A stretch of 64,000 bases of DNA, from positions 73,995,955 to 74,059,954 of the forward strand of contig NW_026262581.1 in the NCBI RefSeq assembly GCF_021869535.1, in the 5' to 3' direction. Below are positions 23,735 to 35,665 of this stretch, one piece after another (the stretch's first letter is position 1; each line of letters opens with the position of its first letter). This stretch comes from Mytilus californianus (lineage: Eukaryota; Mollusca; Bivalvia; Mytilida; Mytilidae). The position numbers and the translations under genes were made by a program. The notes beneath the pieces were generated by a model. It ran no database searches, was not told the origin of the DNA, and saw only the letters and a list, made by a program, of their open reading frames with translations.

Positions 23735-26370
23735 TTTGTAATACCCATATCCTCAGTGATTGATATAATCTTGCATCCAGTTCATGTTTAAGTATGGGCA
23801 TAGAAAACTCTAGAGGAGAGAACCTAATACAAGATAATATCTATACGTTTAGGATACCAAAATGTGGACTACTATGCACAATGCAATGCACAACAGCTCA
23901 CTGGATATAGCTCCGAGTTGTTCACAACATAACTAGTCTGGAGATAAAAAATGACGCATGATAATCAACAATATTGTCATCTGAGATCTATAATTTTATT
24001 TTTACCATTGAAATGAAGTAGCGAGCACAAATATACAAATCCACTTGCCCTCATTGACCTTTCCTGTGAACACCGCCTCATCAGACGCTAAAGTGAAGTG
24101 TTCCGTCAACATTTGATCACATAGTAATTCTTGTATTTTTTCTAATGTTGTCTCTTGCTCATCAACCCAAAATGCATACATGTAATACCAATATCAAAAT
24201 CTAAATATGAAAAACCTATCCACATTTTGGTACTAATGGGTGGGAGAGGGGGGAACATATCAAGGATCTCATCAACCCAAACAGTCAATATGTATTGCCT
24301 GACTAAATATAGCCCTTAAGCCAACCACTCGGATATTGAAAGAATGAGGATGTATCCCATGTACTTCCACCAAAGATTTCAACCAATGAGGTTATACCCA
24401 TATCCTCAGTGATTGATATAATTTTGCATCCAGTTCATGTTTAGTTATGGGCATAGAAAACGCTGTTGTCCATACAGCATATTTGCATGCCAATCTCAAA
24501 TAACACCACTAGCAAGGCTTTCCCTTAAGGAATAGTATTCCCAAAACTCAAAACAAATATGTCTTCAACACTTTTATTAAATATTATTCTTTTATTTCTT
24601 TACAATGCAACTAATCATTTCTAGATACGTGTACACCGTTCTTTATAAATAGTTTCACAATTCAATAAGTTCTCATGAATTCGACCACATACAAATTTAT
24701 AAAGTCTCGTAAAGGCAATGAACTCATATCAAAATGAACATTATTTGTATCACATCTTCAGCATGATGAAAGCTTGTTGTAAGCAAAGGGACTTCACCTT
24801 CAAGTGTCAACTATGCTGGCTTGTCGCTTACTTTACTGTTGTTGTGTCAATCTCACTCTTTACTTCCCAATCAGGAACATTGACAATTGTATTTCCACTT
24901 GATTCTACTCAACTCTGCTAAAATCATATTAACCAATAACAATTTGTTTATTTGTACTTGTACAGCATTAGTCACACTTCGAAAAGGAAAAATCCCTTCG
25001 CCTACAATCAACGTGGAAAACCACTAGGTAATCAGTGTCCCTTGAACTGTAGATAAAGAAATTTGAATTTAAAAATTTCACTATACATAAAATTTTAGTA
25101 TACATTGGTATACAAAATCATTCAACATTATATTTAGTAGATAAAACAAAACAAAAATATTGCAACAATTAATCTTCCAAGTCAAACAGATTTTTGTGAC
25201 ATCTTTAAACACATCAATGAAATTATATACAAATCCACTAGTAAACATCTCAAAATTAGGGGCAAATTTTTAGAATTACTTTCAAATAGGTTCATTTAAC
25301 ATAAAGCTATTCCATCACATGTTTTTTTTTTTTTTTTTTTTTTAATTCAAGTATCGTTCCTTACTGGCATCTTCTGCCTTTCTCTTCAATGCAGACAAAC
25401 ACAATTTAGTGTTATATTTATATTTACACCAATTCTTTTTTTTATTATTATATTTCCTGAAATCAAATCATAACGTAAACATGCAATTTGTACTCACCAG
25501 ATTCTGATCAGAAAAATCCTGTCCTTTAAGGTTGATCCTCATTGACATGAATTATCGTAGAATGTCATATTGCATCTCCTTCAGACATCAGCTTGTCAGT
25601 AACACCCATGATCTGAAAACTAAAACATTCTATTCATATTCTATGTACATTCAAACAGACCGCTGAACGCGGACCTCGACGAAGACACCTTTTAATTCAA
25701 TACACATCACTCCAGCCAACGAAACTAATACCAAATGACATGTAATTTCACACTTAATGCTTTCCCTTTCTCAATCTTACTATTCTTTTCTAACAAAATC
25801 TTATTATACATAAAATATTTTAACAAACTCCAATTATACATAAAATATTTTAACGCTATAGCACTTTGCCCGGCGTTTAACCGACAAACGGCATAACAAA
25901 TATCTGATCACCTGGGTTAATAATATCTACCCATGACAAGGTCTAAATCCCAAAACATTTCACCACCAAGGTCAACAATGACCACCTAGGTCTATTAAGA
26001 AGCCACCAAGGCGAATATAAATGACCACCAAGGTCTTAAAGCCACCAAGGCTAGTATTTTCTTTTTAATGTTGCCACCAAGGCAAATGTAAACAATTATA
26101 AAAATGACCACCTAGGTTTATTGCCACCAATGCAAATATAAATGACCACCTAGGTCTATTGCCACCAAGGCATATATAAATGACCACCAAGGCCTTAAAG
26201 CCACCAAGGCTATATTGCCACCAAAGCAAATGTAAGTAAAAGTTAAAGAATATAATTACTTTGCCGACAACACGTGGAGCACGACCATCCCACCGCTTGG
26301 ATATTGAAAGAATGAGGATGTATCCCATGTACTTCCGCTAAAAATATCAACCAATGAGGTTATGCATTGT
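23735..26370. repeat. Region with two internal direct duplications
   Basis: The segment at 23745-23805 (ATACCCATATCCTCAGTGAT onwards) is repeated at 24395-24460. The segment at 24325-24393 (CGGATATTGAAAGAATGAGG onwards) is repeated at 26290-26365. The duplications suggest local rearrangement. A poly(T) tract is at 25322-25343. Confidence 0.7.
25920..26235. repeat. Minisatellite of 'accaccaaggc' units
   Basis: At least ten imperfect copies of (T)GCCACCAAGGC or TGACCACC(A/T)AGG alternate with short AT-rich spacers (AAATATAAA, TCTTAAA, TCTATT). On the minus strand the array reads as repeated PWW/LGG peptides, which explains the open frame there. It is a non-coding minisatellite. Confidence 0.8.
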
Positions 26371-26440
26371 TGAAGGCTGTATGCATCAGGTGACATGTAG
26401 TTACTTTCATCTAAGTCATTAAGTCTCTGCATATACATTT
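26256..26440 (-). other. Possible minus-strand exon, duplicated, unknown
   Basis: The minus strand is open with a protein-like composition: DESNYMSPDAYSLQQC, TSLVDIFSGSTWDTSSFF and QYPSGGMVVLHVLSA. It ends at a possible donor, GGCAAA|GTAATTA. The part TSLV(D/E)IF(S/G)GSTWDTSSFFQY recurs on the minus strand at 24325-24400. There the changes are conservative and the frame soon ends. Conservation of the frame in both copies hints at former coding function. I cannot name a family. Confidence 0.3.
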
Positions 26441-26739
26441 ATCATGTTTATGTCGCTGGAAGATAGTTTCATGGGAGATCATACCACTTTCTTTTTTTAT
26501 TTAATGCATCTGTGATAAATTAAATTATAATTCATTACATACAGTAAGGTACATGCTCAAAATGTATATGGGTTGATGTCATTTTGGCATATTACCCATG
26601 TACTTTCTATGTAATATGGGACTATGAAGAATAAACATCATTCCCTAAATGATTTAGTAACAGCAAAAATGGACATGAAGTCTGCAAATATATAGAAAAA
26701 TAAGAACCACTAGTATTCCATTACACCTGAGGGTGTTGA

Positions 26740-26835
26740 TGAGGTTTACAGAATAGAGAATAATGGGCAAAACAAATAAAGAATAGAGAACAATTGGCAA
26801 AAAAATAAAGAGTAGAGAATAATGGATCAGAAATT
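26740..26835. repeat. Short 'gaatagagaataatgggc' tandem repeat
   Basis: Three copies of a unit of about 35 bases built on AGAATAGAGAATAATGGGCA occur here. The reverse complement (CCCATTATTCTCTATTCT) is repeated three times at 32160-32245. Both copies adjoin a sequence reading 'gagg(g)tgttgatgaggtttac' or its complement, so they belong to one dispersed family. Confidence 0.65.
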
Positions 26836-26934
26836 CACAGATATTTACTCTCCCAAACCTTCATTTGAAGAAAACTGCAACTTTTAAGATTTGAAAAAAC
26901 CCACAGATCAACCAGTTGTGATTTTTTTACAAGA

Positions 26935-27415
26935 CAACCCCTGTATTTCAATGGTGTGTGTGTTGGTTCATTGCTGTCATATTTGTTTTTCCTAAATTGT
27001 ATTATAGATGTATAGTCCATTAGTTTTCTCAGTTGTTTTACATTTTTCAAGTGAGGAATTTTATAGTTGACTATAAATTTGATATAGGGTTTCTCATTGT
27101 TGAAGGCTAAACAGTGACGTATAGCTTCTTATATTTTTGTCATTTGAACTCTTGTGTAAAGTTCTATTATATAGTCTAATTGGCATGCCACATCTCCTTA
27201 TTTCTTTTTAAAGTTTATTTGAACATAAATCATGGCATTGGTTTTCTCTTTTGAATATTCAGAATTTATCATGCTGGGCCTTTTATTCTCACTATACTCA
27301 AATAGGTTCTGCTCATTGTTGATTATAGTACAGTATCCTATAGTTGTTAACATCCTCGTCCTTTGATCTAGGGTGAATAGTTTCTTATGGCAATCATACA
27401 ACATCTCCTTATATA
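26935..27415 (+). repeat. Two copies of dispersed repeat family R3
   Basis: The first copy (about 26935-27195) and the second (about 27225-27415) both end with GGCA(T/A)..CACATCTCCTTAT after a motif resembling 'ctcattgttgaaggct'. They match the fuller copy at 45600-45945. The family is non-coding and abundant in mussel DNA. Confidence 0.6.
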
Positions 27416-27424
27416 TATTTAAAC

Positions 27425-28230
27425 AAGTTTATTGTTTTCTGTTTGGTATTAATTCATAAATAAGATCCATTTATTACACCTGGTGATCCGTTTATTTGGC
27501 AATCGCCAATGGCAGTCGGTAGGGTTTAAGAACATTTGTTGTTCGACCTGTTAGTCAAATGCGTTTTGTTAAAATATACTTTTTCACTTTTGTGGTCTTT
27601 TGGAAAATGTTGTTTGTGCTGTATTTAGACCCCTCTAACAAGAAATTTGTTTTGCATGCACACGTATAAAAATTGCGGTTTTTATCCAACGCAATCATAG
27701 GTTTGAACGTTGTTTTCAATTTAGACTTGTTTATATTTTTTCGTTTTGCCCTGTATTATATTTGCCTTCGGGTTTATATGATTCGTTCATCCTATTTTGA
27801 CTCCTCAAAATTCAAGAGTCTATCCTAAATTGGGGTAAATTATATGGCCTTCCAAATACAGTTTCGATTCCTAACATCACTGAAGAGACATTAATTGTCG
27901 AAAAAATCCGGATATGGTGTACAAAAGTCTTTGCACCTTTTGTTTGCGGTATACCATCTTTGCCGCAAGTTTCTTGTTTTCTGTTTGGTATTAATTTATA
28001 AAAAAGATCCATTTATTACACCTGGTGATCCGTTTATTTGGCAATCGCCAATAGCAGTCGACAGGGTTTAAGAACATTTGTTGTTCGACCTGTTAGTCAA
28101 ATGCGTTTTGTTAAAATATACTTTTTCACTTTTTTGGTCTTTTAGAAATGTTGTTTGTGCTGTATTTAGACCCCTCTCACAAGAAATTTGTTTTGCATGC
28201 ACACGTATAAAAATTGCGGTTTATTCTCTT
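27425..28230 (+). mobile_element. Tandem 1.5-unit retrozyme-like repeat
   Basis: The block beginning CTTGTTTTCTGTTTGGTATT (about 27432) reappears at about 27972, giving a period of roughly 540 bases and 1.5 units. Each unit contains CGTTTTGTTAAAATATACTT and AGACCCCTCT(A/C)(A/C)CAAGAAATT. One unit carries a hammerhead motif. Tandem copies of short non-coding units with a hammerhead are the hallmark of retrozymes, which are non-autonomous retroelements reported in plants and animals including mussels. A minus-strand copy lies at 49310-49800. Confidence 0.6.
27874..27920 (+). ncRNA. Hammerhead ribozyme motif, family 2, plus strand
   Basis: Stem I is formed by ACATCA with TGGTGT. The core CTGAAGA fits CUGANGA, with the permissive position 7 being A. 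Stem II is GACA/TGTC around TTAAT, and GAA follows. Stem III is the palindrome ATCCGGAT, and cleavage would follow UA. This copy has three extra A residues between GAA and stem III compared with the minus-strand copy at 49395. It may therefore be inactive. Confidence 0.6.
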
Positions 28231-28339
28231 AAAACAATTGTTACAGAGAACATATACATATTAACAATATACAAATTTATAGTGCATGTGTGAATTTCAT
28301 ATACATGTATAAGGGTGAAGGTTTGGTACCATTAAAACG

Positions 28340-28650
28340 TTTAAACCCGCTGCAGTTGTTTGCACCTGTCCTTAGTAAGGAATCTGATGTTCAGTAGTTG
28401 TCGTTTGTTGATGTGGTTCATAAGTGTTTCTCGTGTCTCGTTTTTAATATAGATTAGACCGTTGGTTTTCCCGTTTGAATGGTGTTACACTAGTATTGTT
28501 TTGGGCCCTTTATAGCTTGCTGTTCGGTGTGAACCGAGGCTCCATGTTTAAGACCGTAGTTTGACCTATAATGGTTTACTTTTATAAATTTTGACTTGGA
28601 TGGAGAGTTGTCTCATTAGCACTCATACCACATCTTCTTATATCTATAAA
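28340..28650 (+). repeat. Dispersed repeat family R2, long copy
   Basis: This is the inverted counterpart of 3126-3305. It contains TTAGTAAGGAATCTGATGTT, GTTCGGTGTGAACCGAGGCT, 'tataatggtttacttttata', GGAGAGTTGTCTCATTAGCA and the 'ataccacatcttcttatatct' end. It is non-coding. Confidence 0.7.
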
Positions 28651-31160
28651 TCAATACTAAAAGGCTCTAACCTGGAGGAACGACCTTCTCTTGGACGTTT
28701 TTAATAAATCTACACAATTTTTCTAATATAATTACATTGTGCAGATGACTTCAAAGATTTTCACAAATGTATAACTGCCCCTTTTGATTTTAACATGATC
28801 AATTGATTTATTGGGATATTATGGAGCTACATGTATGGTTGATAGCGACTGTTCCTGTTATATGTTACCTAGTTTAGGGGCCTGGATCTGCATCTTATGA
28901 CATGTAACACACTGTGGTATAGAAGTATCAGATAAGGACAATGACAATAAATTCACTATTTATAAGTATATATAAGGACAATTTTATTTATACTAGCACT
29001 TGACAAAGTCCAAAGCAAAAGCACAAGGGATTTTCTTTAAGTAATTTATTTACTATATAACATTGGACAAAAGGTCAATTTTAAGATGTTACTTAAAAAA
29101 GAAATTACCTGATGGAAGATTTTCTTGATGTAGTTTACAGAAAAGAGAATGGGCAAAATGCATATAATAAAGTGCCAACAAAAAAAAATAAGTGAAAAAT
29201 GGAAGCTGAAATATAAAAAAAATAGAATAAAGTAAAATAATCTAAAAAATCAAAGAATACAGAAATGAAGGACCCCCATCCCCATCAATTATCATATACA
29301 ATCAATGACAGAGGTATGCTTTCTGGTAATTTTTCGTATATAATGTACTAAAAACAGTTGAACATTTTTTTTTAAATATTTGTCTCCTTTATATATTTGA
29401 AAATAGAACTTCATTTGATTAAAGTTCGATTAATGATTTTTTTTTTTTTTAATTCATTTACTTTTAGATAAAACATAAAAAAGTACCGCATGAAGCCTCT
29501 AAAAAACAGCTATCAAACTTGTTGAAAACTAGTGGTTTGATAAACCACAAGGACTCCACATGATTTTTTCAATTTTATATAATCGCAATTCGTACGAACT
29601 ATGGAGCAAGTAGCAAGCATTATGTTTTATAGTTTTACAGAAATTACTCATATTGTTCTACCTTGATAGCTGACGCACATCAAAGTCGTGAATCTATGGC
29701 AAATAACCTTGTCGGAAGAGAAATAAAACAAAAGAAAAAAAAATATTTGTATCTATGTAAATAAAAACAAAACATTTGATTATACATATTTAGCACTATT
29801 CTTTACAATTGTTAATTACTTTAAATAAAAAGACTATGATTGTTGACCTGATTGTTTAATCAGTTGTTATGCAAGTTGCCAGTGGCAATCGGTTCACCGA
29901 TTTTCGGTAATATCAAGGAAAAACTGGCAGGTGCCTAAACATTGTTCAATTACTCATCTATTTGTGGTTCTTTTTCTATAAAATTTAGAATTAATGCATT
30001 AAATATCAATCTCTACCATGATATGAAAACAAAATACCTGTAGCAGCACCCCTTCTAGACTTAGTGGCATACTATAAGTCCTTAGTGCACTAAGGAGTTC
30101 TTAGCAGTGTTTAGACTTACCGGTTACTATATTGGCTAGATAATAAAAAAAATCTTATTATTTCCCACCACGCTAACATCAAATGATTTATTTTTTTTTT
30201 TGTCGCGAAACCTTTTTTTACGAACCTAAAATTTAATTTAATGGCAAATACTTTAAATCTGCTTTTTTCCCTTCTACCTGATTAATTTTAATTTTTGTTT
30301 TAGAAAAAAACCATAAGGAACTCAAGATAACCAAATTGATATTTAAATGATTAAATTTGATAAAGATATTTTAGACATTAAGATTGATAAAGTTAAATTA
30401 GAAACTAGAAACCTAGAATACAAATGTATATTGACCATTAAAATACAATTTATGTATAATAAAACATATTTCAAATGTTCTATATCGATTAGAACAATCT
30501 TATAGTGGCCGAATAAGGATGAATCCATTACCAGCTGTTCAGTGTTCGGTGACCCATATCGGCTCACTTTATACAGGTATCGGAACAATAAAAGCTAATT
30601 GCCAATCCAATCAAGGATGACCACCTCGGTTTTACATCACATGTTACATTCAGTGGAAAACTACCTGTGTATATTTAGATTTTAATTTTTAATTTAAAAA
30701 AAATCATGCAGATGTAGAATCTTTATATGTTTGCACATTTTATTTTGATTTCGACAGATTACCAAACTATCTCAACTCTCTTCTCAAATGTAGATATAAT
30801 GTATCTAAACACTAAACAAAAAAAGGGGGTGGGTTAAAATAGACAGTTTTAAAACGAGCTATCGTGTTACTATCAATGAACTTTATTTCATAACTCAGTT
30901 GCAGTTTACTGCGACACAGGAGATAGAATACATATAACAGAAATACATTAACAATATAAATATAAATAGTAACAATGAAACAATAAATTCGTTATTTACA
31001 GGTTGATACACATTGAATGAACAATTGACATTTAAGTAACCATTCAAAGACCTGTCTCACAAAGCACGTACAATTTAACACCCACAAGTGTACACGTGGT
31101 TATCAAGACTTGTCCCTTAGTGTAATGTAGTGACATCGATTAGATAATAATCAAATTTCA
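28651..31160. other. AT-rich stretch without recognised gene
   Basis: I find no exon with good splice sites and no domain. An 18-base perfect palindrome (TCCTTAGTGCACTAAGGA, 30079-30096) and several A/T runs are the only structure. The open frames are short and low in complexity. Confidence 0.5.
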
Positions 31161-31165
31161 ATGCG

Positions 31166-31900
31166 TTAAGATAGTGATGATATTTTAAAGTTAAATACAA
31201 TTAGCTTATTCAAAAGCGAAATATTACAGTGCGATAATAAACCATACATTTTATAATTTGATGGAAAATAAGTAAAGTGCGGCGGTATGAGTTTAAAACG
31301 AACGTGTGCAACTAAATGATGATTACAAATGAATAAATAATGGAATTCGTCTCCAATTAAGCGATCTTGGATTAAAGGGCAGAATATCTCATCGTTGATA
31401 TGATACGCTACCTTCCGGTAATCGATAGGCATTTTCAAGTTACAGGTACGTAACTTACATATATAAATTTCGACTTGAACTTGACAGTTTCAATAGATAT
31501 GGCTCTTACCGGAATTCCGATTTTATAAAGGAATATAAATGTCCCTTAGGTGAATTCGTAATATCGATGTTTGGACAATTTAAGCATCAATTTGTAAAGT
31601 ATGTTTGATAATTTATTCTCGCACTGCTGAAGTCTGCACCAGAAAGAAATTATTTTTGGTTTTTATTTGACAATCTAGAGGCACCCGCCCAAGTTCACCG
31701 TAAACAATATTACCCGGAGTGCTGGTTCTTACATGCATGACATGTAACACTCTTTTACAAAACTAGAGATTACCTTTTTCAATAATACTTGTATTTTCAA
31801 ATCCCCATATTTCGGAACCATACAGCAATTTAGGAGATAATAAGGCATCAAATAACTTTATTTGTAGATCTACAGGTATATGTATGTTTCAATGTTTTTC
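31166..31900 (-). mobile_element. LINE retrotransposon remnant (end of ORF2)
   Basis: Read on the minus strand, the segment at 31760-31860 encodes LFDALLSPKLLYGSEIWGFE. The segment at 31680-31750 encodes VRTSTPGNIVYGELGRVPL. The segment at 31166-31438 encodes a Cys/His-containing tail with IGDEFHYLFICNHH. This order (connection region, RTSTP..VYGELGR..PL, then a zinc-binding-like DEFHYLF segment) is that of the C-terminal part of LINE reverse-transcriptase proteins in molluscs. Frameshifts separate the parts, so the copy is dead. It lies in the opposite orientation to the LRR gene. Confidence 0.7.
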
Positions 31901-33200
31901 TATACAACACAAGTCATGTTAAGCTTTCTGTGCTTGATCTACATACTATTTGTCAAAGAAACACATTGCAAGAAATGTACATAAGTTTCAGACATAGCAT
32001 TTTCGTTAAGATTATATAAAATTAGATCATAAAATCTTTTATGTAAACCTACATGTATGGAAGATTTGCATATACGTTCACAAATCGGTATTACATGAGG
32101 GTCTTGATGGGGTCTTTCATTCAGTCTGTATTCTTTAATTTTCAGGCCGTTTTTCTCTATTCTTTATACTTGTTGCCCATTATTCTCTATTCTTTATTTG
32201 TTTGGGTATATTTTTTCCCATTATTCTCTATTCTCTATTCTGCAAACCCACATCACATCCTCTCAAATTTCTTGTATTTGTGTGTTAGGTAATTTTTTTC
32301 GGAATTTTAAATCATTTTTCAATTTTTTATTATGAATGATCTTTTAGGTGTTTTATAGAATCACAGTGTAATCAGAAAAAAATAAACATATCTGCAGATT
32401 TGTATCAATTATTATATATTATTATATATTGTTTTGAACATATTTTCAATTGGATTCTAATTATGGTTACCGACACGAAATGTATTTTAAGAAAATTCAA
32501 TACTCATGTGCAAATTGTCGTGCTCCTCTTGATATTATATTTTTATATATACAAATTGATACAAAAATGTCTTGAACAGTTTTAATATTATTTATATTTT
32601 TTTTTATATGTCATAGGAAGATTTTTGCAAAGATTCATATAGGGTCAAAATCTAAATCAAGTTGAGGTTTTTATGACGTATTTGGACGTATATGGGGCTG
32701 ATTTAATGTGTCACAATTAACAGGTTTATATACTTAATGATCATGCATGTATTCGAATAAACATAAAACAAATATAAATTGTAAAGTGAATAGATCCACT
32801 TTATTCTCATAAATCTACGTGTCATAGTCACAGAGAAAATTGATATTTACAATAACAAAATATATTTGACGCTTTATTCATCAAGATATATAAAGTCATA
32901 AAATTGTAGGACCCGATTTTTACTGAAAGCGGGGATTGCCATTTAAACGTTTGCATTTTTTCAATAGCCGCTTCCGTCGATAAAGCTAGGTAAAAATGTG
33001 TACGCAATTCCGACAACAGATTTCATTTAATTGTAAAATCATTTAACTTTCAAACATGTTTCATTTTGGACAACTGAACAAGGCACAAGTTGTTTTTTTT
33101 TCACAGAAAGAAATCAATATCATTTAGAAATCGATCAATGTACTGAAAATTATAATCCAAGCTCGAATAAAGGGAGACAAGCCTTATGAATCTGCACAAA
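31901..33200. other. AT-rich interior with short repeat only
   Basis: Three inverted copies of the 'gaatagagaataatggg' unit lie at 32160-32245. The 79-codon open frame at 32053-32292 runs through them. No other feature is recognisable. Confidence 0.45.
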
Positions 33201-33209
33201 CTATTTTAT

Positions 33210-33500
33210 GTCAAAATCGATAGATTTACCTGGCACTGAACACTACTGAAAATTCCTGTACAACTATTTCATCGATGTACTGATTGGAGCGAAAACGTTC
33301 TTGACGCTGCTGAATCAAATGCAAGTCGTTTTCTTTTAATTACCTGGACCAGTACTGAACTGTACTGAATATCCTGCGCGGGTCAGGGTATTGAATACGT
33401 ACTGAATAACTGAAAAATATCTTGACATTTTTCCTCGCGGTAAATTCAGTCATTTAAGAGTTGTTAAGTTTAAAATTACCGTTTCCGTAGTGAAAACAGT
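33210..33500 (-). repeat. Right arm of the widely spaced inverted repeat
   Basis: It ends AGTGAAAACAGTAA(A)TAGTG. Read in reverse complement, it has the same ordered motifs as 20991-21290. Divergence between the arms is substantial, so the structure is old. Just outside it the same satellite repeat resumes (33530 onward). Confidence 0.6.
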
Positions 33501-33529
33501 AAATAGTGAGAGTGATCTCACTGTCACTT

Positions 33530-34070
33530 CAGCGGTTTCCGTTAGGTTTTCACTATATATTTTGAATATCAAACTTTCACTTTGAGCCCTCCATAAATTC
33601 CTCTTCATGTCATCTGTATCTATATACCAACTATGTGTATATGCCTAATATTCCGAAGATTGAAAGATCAGGAGGTCTATCCTCCGCCCTGGGCCCTTTT
33701 ACCTGAATTTTGAACGATCTTTAATTGAAAAGTGACACTTAAGCCCTCCGTACATATCGAAGACGACATTTTTGGGAGAAATCATTTCGACAACATCTGT
33801 ATATATACATAGTCTAAAAGATTATAAAAATCTTGTGGACATTGAAGCACCAAAGTGGTCTCACTGTCATTTCACTGGTCTCCAGTATGTTTACACTATA
33901 TATTTGGAATATCAAAACTGGCACTTGAAGCCCTCCGTAAACATAGAAGATAAAAAGTGTACCCGAATTCCTCTTGATGTCATTTTTATTTATTAATTAT
34001 TTATATGCACAATATTATGAAAGAGCAGAAAAGTCTTGCCAACGCCCTGGGTTCTTTTACTTGAATATAT
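33530..34070 (+). repeat. Tandem ~330-bp satellite-like repeat, right block
   Basis: It has the same unit and orientation as 20400-20990, with motifs GGCCCTTTTACCTGAATTTT and AAAAGTGACACTTAAGCCCT. A 74-codon open frame inside it has no domain. Confidence 0.7.
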
Positions 34071-35109
34071 GTTGAATATTAAGTCAATCTAAAATATCTC
34101 CTATTCGGCATTCCATAGTTGTTTCTATTTATATTTTCAAATGTTACTAGAGTGTTCGTTTGTTTTGTTTCTTGAAATGTCATGTTTTAAAAGTAAATCT
34201 TTGATTGCATTTTATTGATAAAAAATCTATATTTCATAAAGAGAAGTATACGACTTACATAAGGATTTATATTTGTAATAACGAGAATTTACAATAACTT
34301 GACAGGGTCACAAAAAGATGTCCTACAATGTACCTCTTTTTACTGCTTTTAACTATGACTCTTATGCTTTTAATGTTATATAATATTTAAATTTTTATTA
34401 CTTTCATCTTACCAGCAGCCAGTTGGTTATTGAATATCAAAAAACGAATAACGAAACGGCAGCTAACTTGACATGCATATACTTGAATTGGTGGTAAAGT
34501 ACTGAACCTTTAGTTATTTGGCGAATCCTAGGTTTAATACATTTTTTTAAAAGACTTTATTTATTTGTTTTTAATTTTAGCAGAGCAATTACTTTTTTTC
34601 ATAGAAATCTTTGGATGGCAATTTTGTTTTACTATTCAAAAAGACGGGCATCATCTTTTTTGAAGATATAGAATTAAGAAGGCACCGGTTTTCCTTCTTA
34701 TAAATGTTGTACGGTATATATTAAACAAGTCAAACACCTTAATCATAGATTGCATATTTTATTTTATATCATATTACAGAGACTTGTCAAACAATAATTA
34801 TAATAGTTCTATACAAGATATTCCTTTTATCGGACTGACAAATTTACATTTTTTGTAAGAATATTTATAGATTTCATAACGAGAGTAAATTTATTATCGT
34901 ATGATATCAATTAGAGTTATTTAATTTCAATATTATAGCAAAAAAGCGTGCAGGGTTTATTTTTATTTTTTTTTATTGAAATTAAAACAACAAATTAAAG
35001 AATATTTGTTCAGGTAAAATAATTTTGATTTTGCTGACTTTAGAACTGCTTCTTACTGGCTTATTGGTTTCTATTCATGTGCTTCCGAAACATTCAACAT
35101 TTGCAAGTA
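34071..35109. other. Array-type intron sequence without an LRR exon
   Basis: The stretch 34480-34690 matches 40390-40640 and part of 51590-51680, and 34780-34870 matches 40690-40790. It is therefore intron sequence from the LRR duplication unit, but no LRR exon is present. Confidence 0.6.
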
Positions 35110-35111
35110 TA

Positions 35112-35663
35112 GTCCGTTTGATTTCTATAAATCTTCAGAAAATAATTCTTAAAAATTCATTTTTACAAATAAACATTTATTTTCTTGATGTATGTTAATG
35201 TATGATATATACAAACTCTGACTATAAATATCATAATTTTGGGCCAATAATCAAAATAGTTACCCATTAGGTCTCTATGCTACTTCTATTTTTTTTTATA
35301 TAAAATACTTGATGGAGTAAGTATGAATAGTGTAACAGCCTTAAATTCAAAACAAAAACATAGACATGTGCTTTAAACCTGTTAAGTCACATGGTACAAT
35401 AAAACAAACATTCAAAGCACATGTCTAATGTTTTTGTTTTGAATGGAAGGCTGTTGCACTATTCATACTTACTCCATCAAGTATTTTATATACAAAAAAA
35501 TAGAAGTAACATAGAGACCTTATGGGTAACTTTTTTGATTATTGGCCCAAAATTATTATATTCATAGTCAGAGTTCGTATATATCATACATTAACATACA
35601 TCAACCAAAAAAAAATGTTTTTTTAAGAATTATTTTCTGAAGATTTATAGAAGTCAAACGGAC
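35112..35663. mobile_element. 552-bp foldback MITE with TA target duplication
   Basis: The termini GTCCGTTTGA and TCAAACGGAC begin two arms of roughly 250 bases each that are near-complete reverse complements. For example, AGTATGAATAGTG is mirrored by the complement of CACTATTCATACTTACTCCA. TA (possibly TATA) flanks both sides. Paralogous empty sites occur in sister introns, such as 'aagtatacgtcaaacaacaac' near 41034. No coding capacity is present. The TA target suits a Tc1/mariner-related MITE, which is an inference. Confidence 0.8.
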
Positions 35664-35665
35664 TA

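Noticed and set aside
26065-26328. Minus-strand open frame with repeated LGG/PWW peptides
   Set aside because: It is translated minisatellite (25920-26235) and not a repeat protein.
20991-33500. Confident call of a Polinton/Maverick element
   Set aside because: No polymerase, integrase, ATPase or capsid frame is visible, and a clean 6-bp target duplication could not be found. Kept only as a possible inverted-repeat element.
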